64,000 bases of DNA from Helicobacter sp. MIT 05-5294 (GTDB lineage: Bacteria; Campylobacterota; Campylobacteria; Campylobacterales; Helicobacteraceae). A model generated the notes under the pieces. That model did no database searches and was not told the DNA's origin. It saw only the letters and a program-made list of their open reading frames with translations. A program made the position numbers and the translations under genes. The first letter of the stretch is position 1. Each line of letters opens with the position of its first letter. The stretch spans positions 186,001-250,000 of the forward strand of contig NZ_JRPA02000001.1 in assembly GCF_000765675.1 (NCBI RefSeq), read 5' to 3'. Of the stretch, positions 35,014 through 44,854 are shown one piece after another.

Positions 35014-35808
35014 ATGCAGCTTTGTGATACGCATTGCCATTTGGATAGTTCGCGGTATTTTGAGGATTTTGATGCGGTTTTGGAGAGGGCGCAAAATGCA
35101 GGAATAACGCGCTTTATTATCCCAGCGGCACACCCAGAAGATTTAGAGAGAGCGCAAAGTCTAGCACATAAGTATTCTAATGTGTATTTTGCCACAGGCA
35201 CACATCCAAATGGCGCACATTTACACAATGAAGCGTTCGTGAGGAGTTTTATAAATGACCCCAAATGTGTGGCAGTTGGCGAATGTGGCTTGGATTATTA
35301 TCGGCTAGATGAGGATATGCGCGAGTTTGGCGTGGATTCCAAAGAAGAAGTTAAAGCAATGCAATATAAAGTTTTTCTAGCGCAAATCAAACTTGCCATA
35401 GAATCCAAAAAACCCTTAATCGTGCATATTAGAGACGCTTCGCTAGATAGTCTAAATATTTTGCAAAGTTATGCTTCTAAGCTTAAGGGCGGAATCTTGC
35501 ATTGCTTTAATGCGGATTTTCAGCTTTTGAGTTTGGCAAAATATAATTTTTATTATGGAATCGGCGGGGTTTTGACATTTAAAAACGCGCGAAAGCTCGT
35601 AGAGGTGTTGCCAAAGATTCCGCTAGAATCGCTTTTGCTAGAAACAGACGCACCTTATCTCACACCGCACCCACATAGAGGGGAACGCAATGAGCCGTGT
35701 TTTATCCCTCTAGTTTTGGATAAAATGAGTGAGATTCTAAATCTCCCCAAAGAACAATTAGTAGCACAAATCAATCAAAACACACAAAGACTTTTTGGGG
35801 AATTGTGA
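35014..35808 (+). CDS. tatD: TatD family metal-dependent DNase
   Basis: 264 residues. DTCHCHLD-like metal motif appears as CDTHCHLDS at the N terminus; IIPAAHPEDLERA, GECGLDYYR, PLIVHIRDA, LHCFNADFQ and ETDAPYLTPHPHRGERNEP complete the family blocks. TatD proteins hydrolyse DNA ends and, in some species, D-Tyr-tRNA. Divergent from ribE; the following decayed gene starts on its stop codon (TGATG). Confidence 0.95.
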   Translation: MQLCDTHCHLDSSRYFEDFDAVLERAQNAGITRFIIPAAHPEDLERAQSLAHKYSNVYFATGTHPNGAHLHNEAFVRSFINDPKCVAVGECGLDYYRLDEDMREFGVDSKEEVKAMQYKVFLAQIKLAIESKKPLIVHIRDASLDSLNILQSYASKLKGGILHCFNADFQLLSLAKYNFYYGIGGVLTFKNARKLVEVLPKIPLESLLLETDAPYLTPHPHRGERNEPCFIPLVLDKMSEILNLPKEQLVAQINQNTQRLFGEL

Positions 35809-36522
35809 TGAAGAATATTGTTTTGCTTGGTGGGAGCAATTCGGTTATGGTAAATGGAATCCAAAAAGTCTTAAGCAAGGAAGCAAAGCTTATAAATCTC
35901 GCACTTGGTGGTTGCGCGGCGTTGCAGAATCTAGTGTTTGGACGCAGGATAAAGCATTGGAGTTTGCAGAGATTCATTAGCGATTTTGCGCGTATTATGG
36001 GTTTAACTTTATGAATTTGCAAGAATATTTTGTGAAACATAATTTAATAGAGTTTGGCAGAAGAAGTGGCAATGGAGGACATTTGCAAGGGCACATTATG
36101 CAAGTAGTTGGAGAAGAAATTGTCAAGTTTATAGAGGATTTTAAACCTCCAAAACGCTTAAAAAACTTAAAAAGCAATCCGAATTTTAAAATTTGTCTGC
36201 CCTGCAAAATGAAAGGGGGCGAAGAGTTGGAATCCTTTGAAATGTCAAATTCTAGATTCAAAGAAAAAGTATATCGCATACAAAACGAAACTTTAAAATT
36301 TCTAAAGAGTTTAGTTTCTTAAACCAATTCATAGAGATTCAAACATGTTTTGCGGTGGATAAACACACATTTTTTAGGCGCAATGATGAGAATCTTGCTC
36401 CCGTAGAGTTTCATGTCAATGTCTTAAATCATTTAAAAAACGCCAAAAGAGTGAAGCATAGCGATATTGTGGGATTCTTTTTAAGCGATTCTCTAAAATC
36501 TAATGTATTGCCCTCCAAATAA
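35808..36522 (+). pseudogene. Decayed SGNH/GDSL-hydrolase-like gene
   Basis: Starts on the tatD stop with MKNIVLLGGSNSVMVNGIQK and INLALGGCAALQNLVF, a block I-like GxSNS start. The frame then breaks. Another frame reads ALEFAEIH, an in-frame TAG at 35978, and RFCAYYGFNFMNLQEYFVKH, then FGRRSGNGGHLQGHIMQVVG, which resembles the catalytic Asp/His block V of SGNH enzymes (here GGHLQ). Near 36310 a further +1 shift leads to QFIEIQTCFAVDKHTFFRR and a stop at 36520. At least one internal deletion, one nonsense and one frameshift are needed, so this is a pseudogene. Glycan modification is a guess from family. Confidence 0.65.
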
Positions 36523-36800
36523 GCTACAAGCTAGGACGCGCAATGTGTGAATGCTATAAAAGCTCTTTTGGGATTTTGGCTATGCCCTTTGTGCTGTGGT
36601 TTATCAAAAGCCAATACCAAAAAGATAAAATTCAAAACCCTAAAAATTTGGAATCCCAAAAACTAGAATCTTATGCGGATTTTAAAGAAGCGCAAAAAAT
36701 CAAAAATCATTTCTCTTATAAACTTGGTGAAGCGTTAATTTACGCAGATTCTGCTATGACACAACGCATTCTTCGGGGGGGGGGGGGATTTGCCGCTTAA
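36519..36800 (+). pseudogene. C-terminal fragment of the same or an adjacent glycan gene, ending in a poly-G tract
   Basis: The open stretch contains ISYKLGRAMCECYKSSFGIL, then MPFVLWFIKSQYQKDK, and HFSYKLGEALIYADSAMTQR. The S-Y-K-L-G-x-A unit appears twice; such units close many Campylobacterota capsule or LOS/glycan-related proteins, as far as I recall. With 13 G the frame ends at once (GGGGFAA). With 14 or 11 G it would continue for about 41 residues (LKAIAKIIAYCWFIKEWRRI) to a TAG at 36911. No independent start or ribosome site is convincing. Confidence 0.5.
36775..36787 (+). repeat. Homopolymeric tract of 13 G
   Basis: An uninterrupted run of 13 G at the end of a coding fragment. Tracts of this length are the standard phase-variation device in Helicobacter and Campylobacter surface-glycan genes. 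It is the only G/C homopolymer of this kind in the window. Confidence 0.9.
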
Positions 36801-36888
36801 AAGCAATCGCCAAAATAATCGCGTATTGTTGGTTTATCAAAGAGTGGCGTAGAATTAAAAGAGAATTAAAACACTCATCTATGCCACC

Positions 36889-37142
36889 GCGTCCTTGCGA
36901 GATTTCGCAGTAGTAGAATCGCGGTATGTGATTGATGAAACAAATTTCACGCCACGCTATGTAAATTTATAATGTTGCCTTATTATGTGTCATTGCAAAC
37001 GAAGTAGGCGACGAAGCAATTCATAATCTAGAATCCTTGCTATTACAAAATCCATTTTTATTTAAATTATAGATTTCAAGTGTGGGCAAACTGCTAATGC
37101 AACACACGCTTTGGCTACGCCTCGCAAGGACGCAGCGGAATC
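36889..37142. repeat. Dispersed palindromic repeat, copy 8
   Basis: Fills most of the 36801-37142 gap. GCGTCCTTGCGAGATTTCGC near 36889, GTCATTGCAAACGAAGTAGG and ACGAAGCAATTCATAATC near 36990, and the inverted end GCTACGCCTCGCAAGGACGC near 37115. Also holds TTTCAAGTGTGGGCAAACTG, the inverse of the CAGTTTGCCCACACTTG block in copy 1. Confidence 0.7.
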
Positions 37143-37907
37143 CTAAAAAATCCCTGAAATTTGTGTGGAGATTTTGTCTTCTAGCACAGGGATTGCTTCT
37201 TGTAAAGTAAGGTTTAGCTTGGTGGCTTCTGCTAGGAGTGTGGTGGATTTTTCTGAATAATTGCCGCTGTAAGCTTGTTCGTTTAGGGTTGCTTGGTTGG
37301 AGTTGAGTTTGCCTCCGCCTTGTGTGCTTGCGGCATTTCCGCCAAAGCTATTGAGGAATCCCGCCCTGCGTCCATCACTCACACTTGCTTGACCGCTCAC
37401 GGTGGAGTTGTAGTTATAAGTGCCTCCTTCGATTCTTTGGCGCACATTAATATCTACTTGCATTTGGAAAATCGTATCTTCTGTGAGTTTTCCTAGAATC
37501 GCTCCTGCGGCTGCACCTGCCAACCCACCTACAACCGTTCCGGTGGTAGAATGATGATTGTATCCCCCGACACCCGCGCCCACGGCACCACCTACGACAC
37601 CCGCGCCCACGGCGTTATTTTCTTTTTTTGTATCGCAGTATAGGACATTGGCTTGTAGGATAAAAGTAGCAACTTCTGGGTCTTCTACGATTGTGTAACC
37701 CTTGCTTTGGAGTTTGCGCAAAATCTTAGATTCCAAATCAATCTCTTGTCCGCTTGTGTTGCGCAGTGCAACAAAAATCGTTTGTTTGGATTTCGCCACA
37801 GGATCAATGAAAATGCTCTGCGACATTGTCGCTTTGGTTTCTAAATTTGTCGTTACACAACCGCTTAGTGCCAAAATACAAAGAAAAGGAATCCATATCG
37901 TTCTCAT
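37143..37907 (-). CDS. TraT-like outer-membrane lipoprotein
   Basis: 254 residues. Lipoprotein signal peptide with lipobox LSGC (Cys near 17). The body follows plasmid TraT closely: SIFIDPVAKSKQTIFVALRN, ILQANVLYCD, a Gly/Ala-rich hydrophobic stretch (VGGAVGAGVGG and VVGGLAGAAAGAILG), VDINVRQR, and LNLTLQEAIPVLEDKISTQI. TraT of F-like plasmids mediates surface exclusion and complement resistance. No conjugation genes are nearby, so here it is a chromosomal lipoprotein whose role is open. AAAGG six bases before the ATG and its own promoter. Confidence 0.88.
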   Translation of the reverse strand: MRTIWIPFLCILALSGCVTTNLETKATMSQSIFIDPVAKSKQTIFVALRNTSGQEIDLESKILRKLQSKGYTIVEDPEVATFILQANVLYCDTKKENNAVGAGVVGGAVGAGVGGYNHHSTTGTVVGGLAGAAAGAILGKLTEDTIFQMQVDINVRQRIEGGTYNYNSTVSGQASVSDGRRAGFLNSFGGNAASTQGGGKLNSNQATLNEQAYSGNYSEKSTTLLAEATKLNLTLQEAIPVLEDKISTQISGIF

Positions 37908-37934
37908 ATTAAACCTTTGATAAAATTTAGCGAT

Positions 37935-37940
37935 ATTATA
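37935..37940 (-). promoter_or_regulatory. -10 box for the TraT-like gene
   Basis: TATAAT on the minus strand (in AAGTATAATATCGC), 28 bases upstream of the ATG. Confidence 0.5.
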
Positions 37941-38098
37941 CTTAAATTTTGAGCGTATGCAAAGGTTGCTTTGGGTTTAAGAGTGAGTTGCGAAATGATA
38001 GGATTTAAGGTTTTAGAAATGCTAAATTATGCAGTTTGGCGATAATCTGCTGTAAATTAAAAAATGAAATATAAAGGATTTGGCTTTGATAATCTTAA

Positions 38099-38176
38099 TG
38101 GGGTGGGCGATGGGAATCGAACCCACGACCCTCAGGACCACAATCTGATGCTCTAACCGACTGAGCTACGCCCACC
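38099..38176 (-). tRNA. tRNA-His (GTG)
   Basis: Acceptor GTGGGCG pairs with CGCCCAC, with the extra G(-1) facing C73 that identifies tRNA-His. Anticodon loop TTGTGGT; T arm CGTGG-GTTCGAT-TCCCA; CCA encoded. There is one A-C mismatch at the foot of the anticodon stem. Confidence 0.93.
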
Positions 38177-38192
38177 AAAAATTAAAAGAAAG

Positions 38193-38270
38193 TGGTCGGG
38201 GCGAAAGGATTCGAACCTTCGACCCCTTGGTCCCAAACCAAGTGCGCTAACCAGACTGCGCTACGCCCCG
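38193..38270 (-). tRNA. tRNA-Pro (TGG)
   Basis: Acceptor CGGGGCG pairs with CGCCCCG, anticodon arm CTTGG-TTTGGGA-CCAAG, T arm with GGTTCGAAT, discriminator A and encoded CCA. It is upstream of tRNA-His in one transcript, 16 bases apart. Confidence 0.95.
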
Positions 38271-38311
38271 ACGAATAGTAGTAACATTAAATATCTTAAA
38301 AAAGAAGCGCA

Positions 38312-38317
38312 ATTATA
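38312..38317 (-). promoter_or_regulatory. -10 box of the tRNA-Pro/tRNA-His operon
   Basis: TATAAT on the minus strand (AAAGTATAATTGCGC), about 42 bases upstream of tRNA-Pro. Confidence 0.5.
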
Positions 38318-38388
38318 CTTTTTAAAACCTTAATTGTCAAGATTTATGCGCATTGCAAAATCCCAACTTTCAAGATAATCCACGCAAA

Positions 38389-39126
38389 TCAAGGATTCAA
38401 AAGCTTGAATTTCAACTCTGCAAGTTCCCAATCTTCTAGTGTATCAATATCGCAAACGCGCGAAGGGGGAAGCAAAAAACTAATGGAATTTTCAAAAATA
38501 TTCGCTTTGCTTTGCCAGATGCTTTTTTTAGCAAAATAAAATTGCCCCGCATCGTGGTAGATTTTTTCTAAATCTTGTGAGCGTTTGGAAAAATGCTCAT
38601 TAAAAAGCATTTTGTTTTGATTTTCTACGATTCTAAAAGCGCGGTAAGGCGAATAATTGTATTCTACTGCACCAAAACAATAGCAAGATTGCGCTTTGTT
38701 TTTTGCTATTTCAAAGGCATTTTGGAGTGCGTTGGATTCTAGCAAGGGCGCAGTGGCATAGAGGCAACACACCCAAAAATCATCGGTATGGGGTTTTGTA
38801 TTTTGCGATTCCGCATTTTGGCTTGTTTGAAGCCTTTGTTGTTCAAGCTGCTCTATCGCAAACAAAATCACTTCGTGCGTCCCTGCATAATCATCGCTTA
38901 ATTCTTGGGAACGAATCTGCGCACTCACTCCGCATTTCCTAGCAAACTCCAAAATCTCCGCGTCCTCACTTGAAACAATAATTTCGCTAAAGATTCCGCA
39001 TTTTTTGGCATTTTCTATGCTATATGCTAAGATAGGTTTGCCACAAAAGCTTTTGAGATTCTTTCGTTTAATGCGTTTGCTTCCGCCTCTTGCTGGGATA
39101 ATGCACACGCAATTTTGGTTTTGCAT
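38389..39126 (-). CDS. pseF: CMP-pseudaminic acid synthetase
   Basis: Activates pseudaminic acid with CTP for flagellin glycosylation. 245 residues. CMP-sugar synthetase signature IIPARGGSKRIKRKN near the N terminus, then ILAYSIENAKKCGIFSEIIV with SSED, and DAGQFYFAKK and PPSRVCDIDTLEDW at the C terminus, which resemble PseF rather than NeuA by context. Starts one base after the pseC stop. A low-complexity Gln/Asn loop lies near residues 95-115. Confidence 0.9.
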   Translation of the reverse strand: MQNQNCVCIIPARGGSKRIKRKNLKSFCGKPILAYSIENAKKCGIFSEIIVSSEDAEILEFARKCGVSAQIRSQELSDDYAGTHEVILFAIEQLEQQRLQTSQNAESQNTKPHTDDFWVCCLYATAPLLESNALQNAFEIAKNKAQSCYCFGAVEYNYSPYRAFRIVENQNKMLFNEHFSKRSQDLEKIYHDAGQFYFAKKSIWQSKANIFENSISFLLPPSRVCDIDTLEDWELAELKFKLLNP

Positions 39127-39127
39127 T

Positions 39128-41304
<2,177 letters not shown>

Positions 41305-41515
41305 TTAAGTCAATTAGGATAAAGTGAATGCCAAATTATAGCAGGTTTCTGTGAGAGTTCATGCAAGATATGCAGAGATTCTATCGTAGAGTTTTGGAAT
41401 CCTTATTGTTGGGTGGCGCAAAGTCATTTGCAAAGCCCTTTAGGAGACTTTAGCAAACAGCAACGCGCTCTTGGCTTAGCTTGTAATTGTGGCAAATTCT
41501 ATTGAAGTTTGGATT

Positions 41516-42847
41516 CTACTCCCCAAACACTCGCTGGAAGATAGAATCTACATTCTTAGTATAATAGCTAAATTCAAAGCATTCTTTAATCGCTTCTTGC
41601 CCGATTAAACCCACAAGTTCGGAATCTGCAAGGAGATATTGCAAATATAGCGATTCGCCTCTCTCATTCACCGCCGCCTTGCCCTCTTGCAAATCCGCCC
41701 ATACTTTCATCGCATTGCGTTGCACGATTTTATAGGCATCTTCTCGGCTCACACCCTTTTTGGGGAGCTCTAGTAAGATTCTTTGTGAGAACACCAAACC
41801 ACCGGTTAAATTAAGATTTTTCATCATATTTTTAGGATAGATGACAAGCTTTTCTATCAAGCCTTTAAGCCTACAAAGCATAAAGTCTGTGGTGATAAAG
41901 CTATCAGGCAAGATAAATCGCTCGACACTTGAGTGGCTAATATCCCGCTCATGCCACAATGCGACATTTTCCATCGCAGGGATTGCAAAACTTCGTATCA
42001 TACGACAAAGCCCTGTGATGTTTTCACTTAGCACAGGATTGCGCTTATGTGGCATCGCACTACTGCCCTTTTGCCCCTCGCTAAAATACTCCTCTGCCTC
42101 ATACACTTCGGTGCGTTGCAAATGCCGAATCTCCACAGCGATTTTCTCACAACTGCTTGCAAGAAGTGCTAAATCACTCATAAGCCTTGCGTATCTATCC
42201 CTTTGAATCACTTGATTACTCACCGGTGCGGCTTTAAGTCCTAGATTTTCACACACAAGCTCTTCAAGCTCTAGTGGTGTATGGGCAAGATTCCCCATTG
42301 CTCCGCTTAATTGTCCTACTGAAATCACTTCTAGCGTGGATTCTAATGCCTCTAAATGCCGCCGCATCTCATCATACCATATCGCACAGACAAGCCCAAA
42401 GGTAATCGGTTCGCCGTGGATTCCATGACTGCGTCCCACCATTAAAGTATCTTTATGTTCTATTGCGCGTGTTTTTATGGCTTCACGCAAAGCCTTGACA
42501 TCTTCAATGATGATTTTCAAAGAATCCCGCATTTGCAATGCCACAGCGGTATCAATACAATCACTTGAAGTGATACCATAATGAAACCACCGCGACTCTT
42601 CACCCAAAGATTCTGCGACACTTGTGGTAAAAGCGATTAAATCGTGCTTTGTAACTGCCTCAATTTCATCAATCCTTGCAATGTCAAACTTCGCATTCTT
42701 ACAGATTTTCTCACAATCAGAATCTGGGATTAATCCTAACTTATTCCACCCACGCACTAATGCTTTCTCTACCTCTAACCACGCGGAATACTTCGCATTC
42801 ATATCCCATAGCTTTTTCATTTCCTCTCGCGCGTATCGTTCTACCAT
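41516..42847 (-). CDS. purB: Adenylosuccinate lyase
   Basis: Acts twice in purine synthesis (SAICAR to AICAR, adenylosuccinate to AMP). 443 residues. Fumarase-superfamily signature GSSAMPHKRNP, plus HYGITSSDCIDTA and VGRSHGIHGEP. AAAGGAG before the ATG. The 220-base gap to pseB (41296-41515) has no gene that I can see. Confidence 0.96.
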   Translation of the reverse strand: MVERYAREEMKKLWDMNAKYSAWLEVEKALVRGWNKLGLIPDSDCEKICKNAKFDIARIDEIEAVTKHDLIAFTTSVAESLGEESRWFHYGITSSDCIDTAVALQMRDSLKIIIEDVKALREAIKTRAIEHKDTLMVGRSHGIHGEPITFGLVCAIWYDEMRRHLEALESTLEVISVGQLSGAMGNLAHTPLELEELVCENLGLKAAPVSNQVIQRDRYARLMSDLALLASSCEKIAVEIRHLQRTEVYEAEEYFSEGQKGSSAMPHKRNPVLSENITGLCRMIRSFAIPAMENVALWHERDISHSSVERFILPDSFITTDFMLCRLKGLIEKLVIYPKNMMKNLNLTGGLVFSQRILLELPKKGVSREDAYKIVQRNAMKVWADLQEGKAAVNERGESLYLQYLLADSELVGLIGQEAIKECFEFSYYTKNVDSIFQRVFGE

Positions 42848-42873
42848 TTTTACTCCTTTAAAATAAATTTCCT

Positions 42874-43422
42874 TTAGCGGGTTTTGTCTTCATAAATCTT
42901 GCTTATCCAACCCAAAAAACCGGGTCCATAGCTTAGGTTAAAATTAAAATAATAATCCCGCGCAAGGGTTAGAGAATCTAAGGAAGTTTCATTTTTATAA
43001 TGCCCTCTTAACTCTTCTTTGATAATCGCGTAAGTCTCTTTTGTGGGTTCAAGCGTATAGAGTTCATCATAAAGTTTTAGAGAATCTGCGCATAAAACTT
43101 GCCAAAAATTTACCAAAATATCAAAAATATCAAAGGCTTTGACTTCTAAATCTAGCTCAACTGCGCTTGCAATCTCTACGCTTCCTCCACCCATAAATGG
43201 TGAAATCAGCCTTTTAATATCATCGGGGAAATGCTCTACTATCAATCCAACCGCTAATGACTTCCCCCCGCCATAGCGCAAAGGGCTTTTAGAATAGCGT
43301 TTGTAAGCTAGGGATTTGCCTCTAAGGGAATGCAAAAAAGAGTTTTTAAGGCTAGAATCTCGCCCTGCGTCTTCTAATTCTTGTAAATTATAAAAATCAA
43401 ATAAAGATTGTTTTTTCGTCAA
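42874..43422 (-). pseudogene. Truncated Dam-type (D12) DNA adenine methyltransferase
   Basis: 182 residues where the family has about 260-330. Present: SPLRYGGGKS (SAM motif X-like start), ISPFMGGGSVEIASA (motif I, FxGxG-type) and the AFDIFDILVNFWQVL region. The frame ends with FLGWISKIYEDKTR just before purB, so the catalytic D-P-P-Y motif and the C-terminal half are missing. Either a 3' deletion relic or an odd short protein; methylation activity is not expected. It keeps a promoter (TATAAT at 43454-43459). Confidence 0.75.
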
Positions 43423-43453
43423 TTATGTTACCTTAAGATATTGTCCCGCAAAA

Positions 43454-43459
43454 ATTATA
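43454..43459 (-). promoter_or_regulatory. -10 box upstream of the truncated methylase
   Basis: TATAAT on the minus strand (TTTGTTATAATTTTT), 32 bases before the start. Confidence 0.4.
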
Positions 43460-43546
43460 ACAAATTTGCATTAAAGATATTGTTTTCATAAATTTTAAAA
43501 ACATTGCTAATTTTGCCTTGTTTCTTTTTGCTTTTTAAATTTATGT

Positions 43547-43552
43547 TAAAAT
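43547..43552 (+). promoter_or_regulatory. -10 box upstream of the pseudouridine synthase
   Basis: TTATGTTAAAAT, an extended -10 element, 32 bases before the ATG at 43584. Confidence 0.45.
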
Positions 43553-43583
43553 ATCCTAACATAATCCTACTTAAAGTTGCCCA

Positions 43584-44606
43584 ATGCCTTTTATTGTAAA
43601 AGAATTTGCGATTCCAACCCCCACGAAAGCCTATCAAGCTTTAATGCAGATTCTGCATTGCAATATGGCGCAATCCCAAAGATATATCAACAAGGGCAAG
43701 GTGATTTATCAAGGCAAAGTGCTTGGCAATAGCGAAAAATCAAAGATTCTACAAGATAGTGTAAGTGTTGTTGTTTTTCAACCCAATTCCATTGGGTTAA
43801 AGCCGCTTTTTGAAAACGCAGATTTCTCGATTTTTAACAAACCTGCAAAAATGCTAATCCACCCTAAAGGCAGATTTGCACACCATAGCTTGATAGATGA
43901 GATTCGCGCACTCTATGGGGAGGAGGCGAGTTTGACACATAGGATTGACAAAGAAACAAGCGGGTTAGTGCTTGTTGGCAAACATAAGAAAAGCGTAGGC
44001 GAACTCGGAGAGCATTTCGCGCAAAACGCAATCACAAAGGAATATCTAGCGTTAGTGCGTGGGAGTTTGAGCCAAAGCAAATTCGGCGGGAGGGATTTTT
44101 GCCTTTCTTTGCCACTTGCTACACAGCCTAAAGGCGGGGATTTATGTGTGCGTTCTGTTTATTTTGGCGCATTAGATTCTAGTGCGCTAAAGTTCAAGGA
44201 AGCAAAAAGTGCGTTTGAAATGCTTGGATTGGTGGAGGATTCCAAAGGAGCGCATTATACTTTGCTAAAAGTGTATCCAAAAACCGGGCGCACACATCAG
44301 ATAAGAGTGCATTTATCCGCGCTTGGATTTCCGATTCTTGGCGACCCGCTTTATGGTGCGCAAGATTGCCATAGCAGAGAATATTTAGACGCAGAGTTTA
44401 TCTCTCCGCAACAAGAAGAATCGCAATTCTCTATGCCGACAGAGGAAGACAACAACCAAGAATCTTGCAATATTGGCTTAAGTGATGCCAAACGCTTGGA
44501 ATATTTTGGAGCAACGCGCCTAATGCTACACGCTTATGCTTTGAAGTTTGAATATCATGGTAAAACTTATCATTTTAAAAGCGGTGAAAATTTTGAGATT
44601 GTTTGA
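43584..44606 (+). CDS. RluA-family pseudouridine synthase
   Basis: 340 residues. An S4-like N terminus (SQRYINKGKVIYQGKVL) is followed by the RluA catalytic core: NKPAKMLIHP, then LTHRIDKETSGLVLVGK with the catalytic Asp, YLALVRG, and KTGRTHQIRVHLSALGFPILG. Modifies uridines in rRNA or tRNA; position specificity cannot be read from the sequence. An acidic insertion (about 268-300) sits before the last strand GATRLMLHAYAL. Confidence 0.92.
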   Translation: MPFIVKEFAIPTPTKAYQALMQILHCNMAQSQRYINKGKVIYQGKVLGNSEKSKILQDSVSVVVFQPNSIGLKPLFENADFSIFNKPAKMLIHPKGRFAHHSLIDEIRALYGEEASLTHRIDKETSGLVLVGKHKKSVGELGEHFAQNAITKEYLALVRGSLSQSKFGGRDFCLSLPLATQPKGGDLCVRSVYFGALDSSALKFKEAKSAFEMLGLVEDSKGAHYTLLKVYPKTGRTHQIRVHLSALGFPILGDPLYGAQDCHSREYLDAEFISPQQEESQFSMPTEEDNNQESCNIGLSDAKRLEYFGATRLMLHAYALKFEYHGKTYHFKSGENFEIV

Positions 44607-44619
44607 GATTGCGCCAACT

Positions 44620-44850
44620 TCTCGCAAGGACACAAGAAAATCCAACCCGCATGACGAAAGGGTTGCCATTACGCATTGCATTATCTAGCGTCATTGCAAG
44701 AGATTCGTAAAATCTCGTGGCAATCTACGATACAAAACTTCAGGAGATTTCGCAATGGAATTTTTTGGCGGGATTCCAAATTATGGATTGCCACATCAGC
44801 TCCGCTTCCTCGAAAAAACGCCAAATAACGCGCCTCGTAGAATCCCAAAA
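44620..44850. repeat. Dispersed palindromic repeat, copy 9
   Basis: Gap between the pseudouridine synthase and gltX (convergent). GTCATTGCAAGAGATTCGTA near 44691, GTGGCAATCTACGATAC, CAGGAGATTTCGCAATGG, and ATTATGGATTGCCACATCAG near 44782 form the two arms. Confidence 0.7.
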
Positions 44851-44854
44851 TAAG

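Noticed and set aside
35795-35980. Frame starting inside tatD (MGNCDEEYCFAWWEQFGYG)
   Set aside because: Only its last residues (ALEFAEIH) belong to the decayed hydrolase; the beginning is an off-frame reading of tatD and of the pseudogene start.
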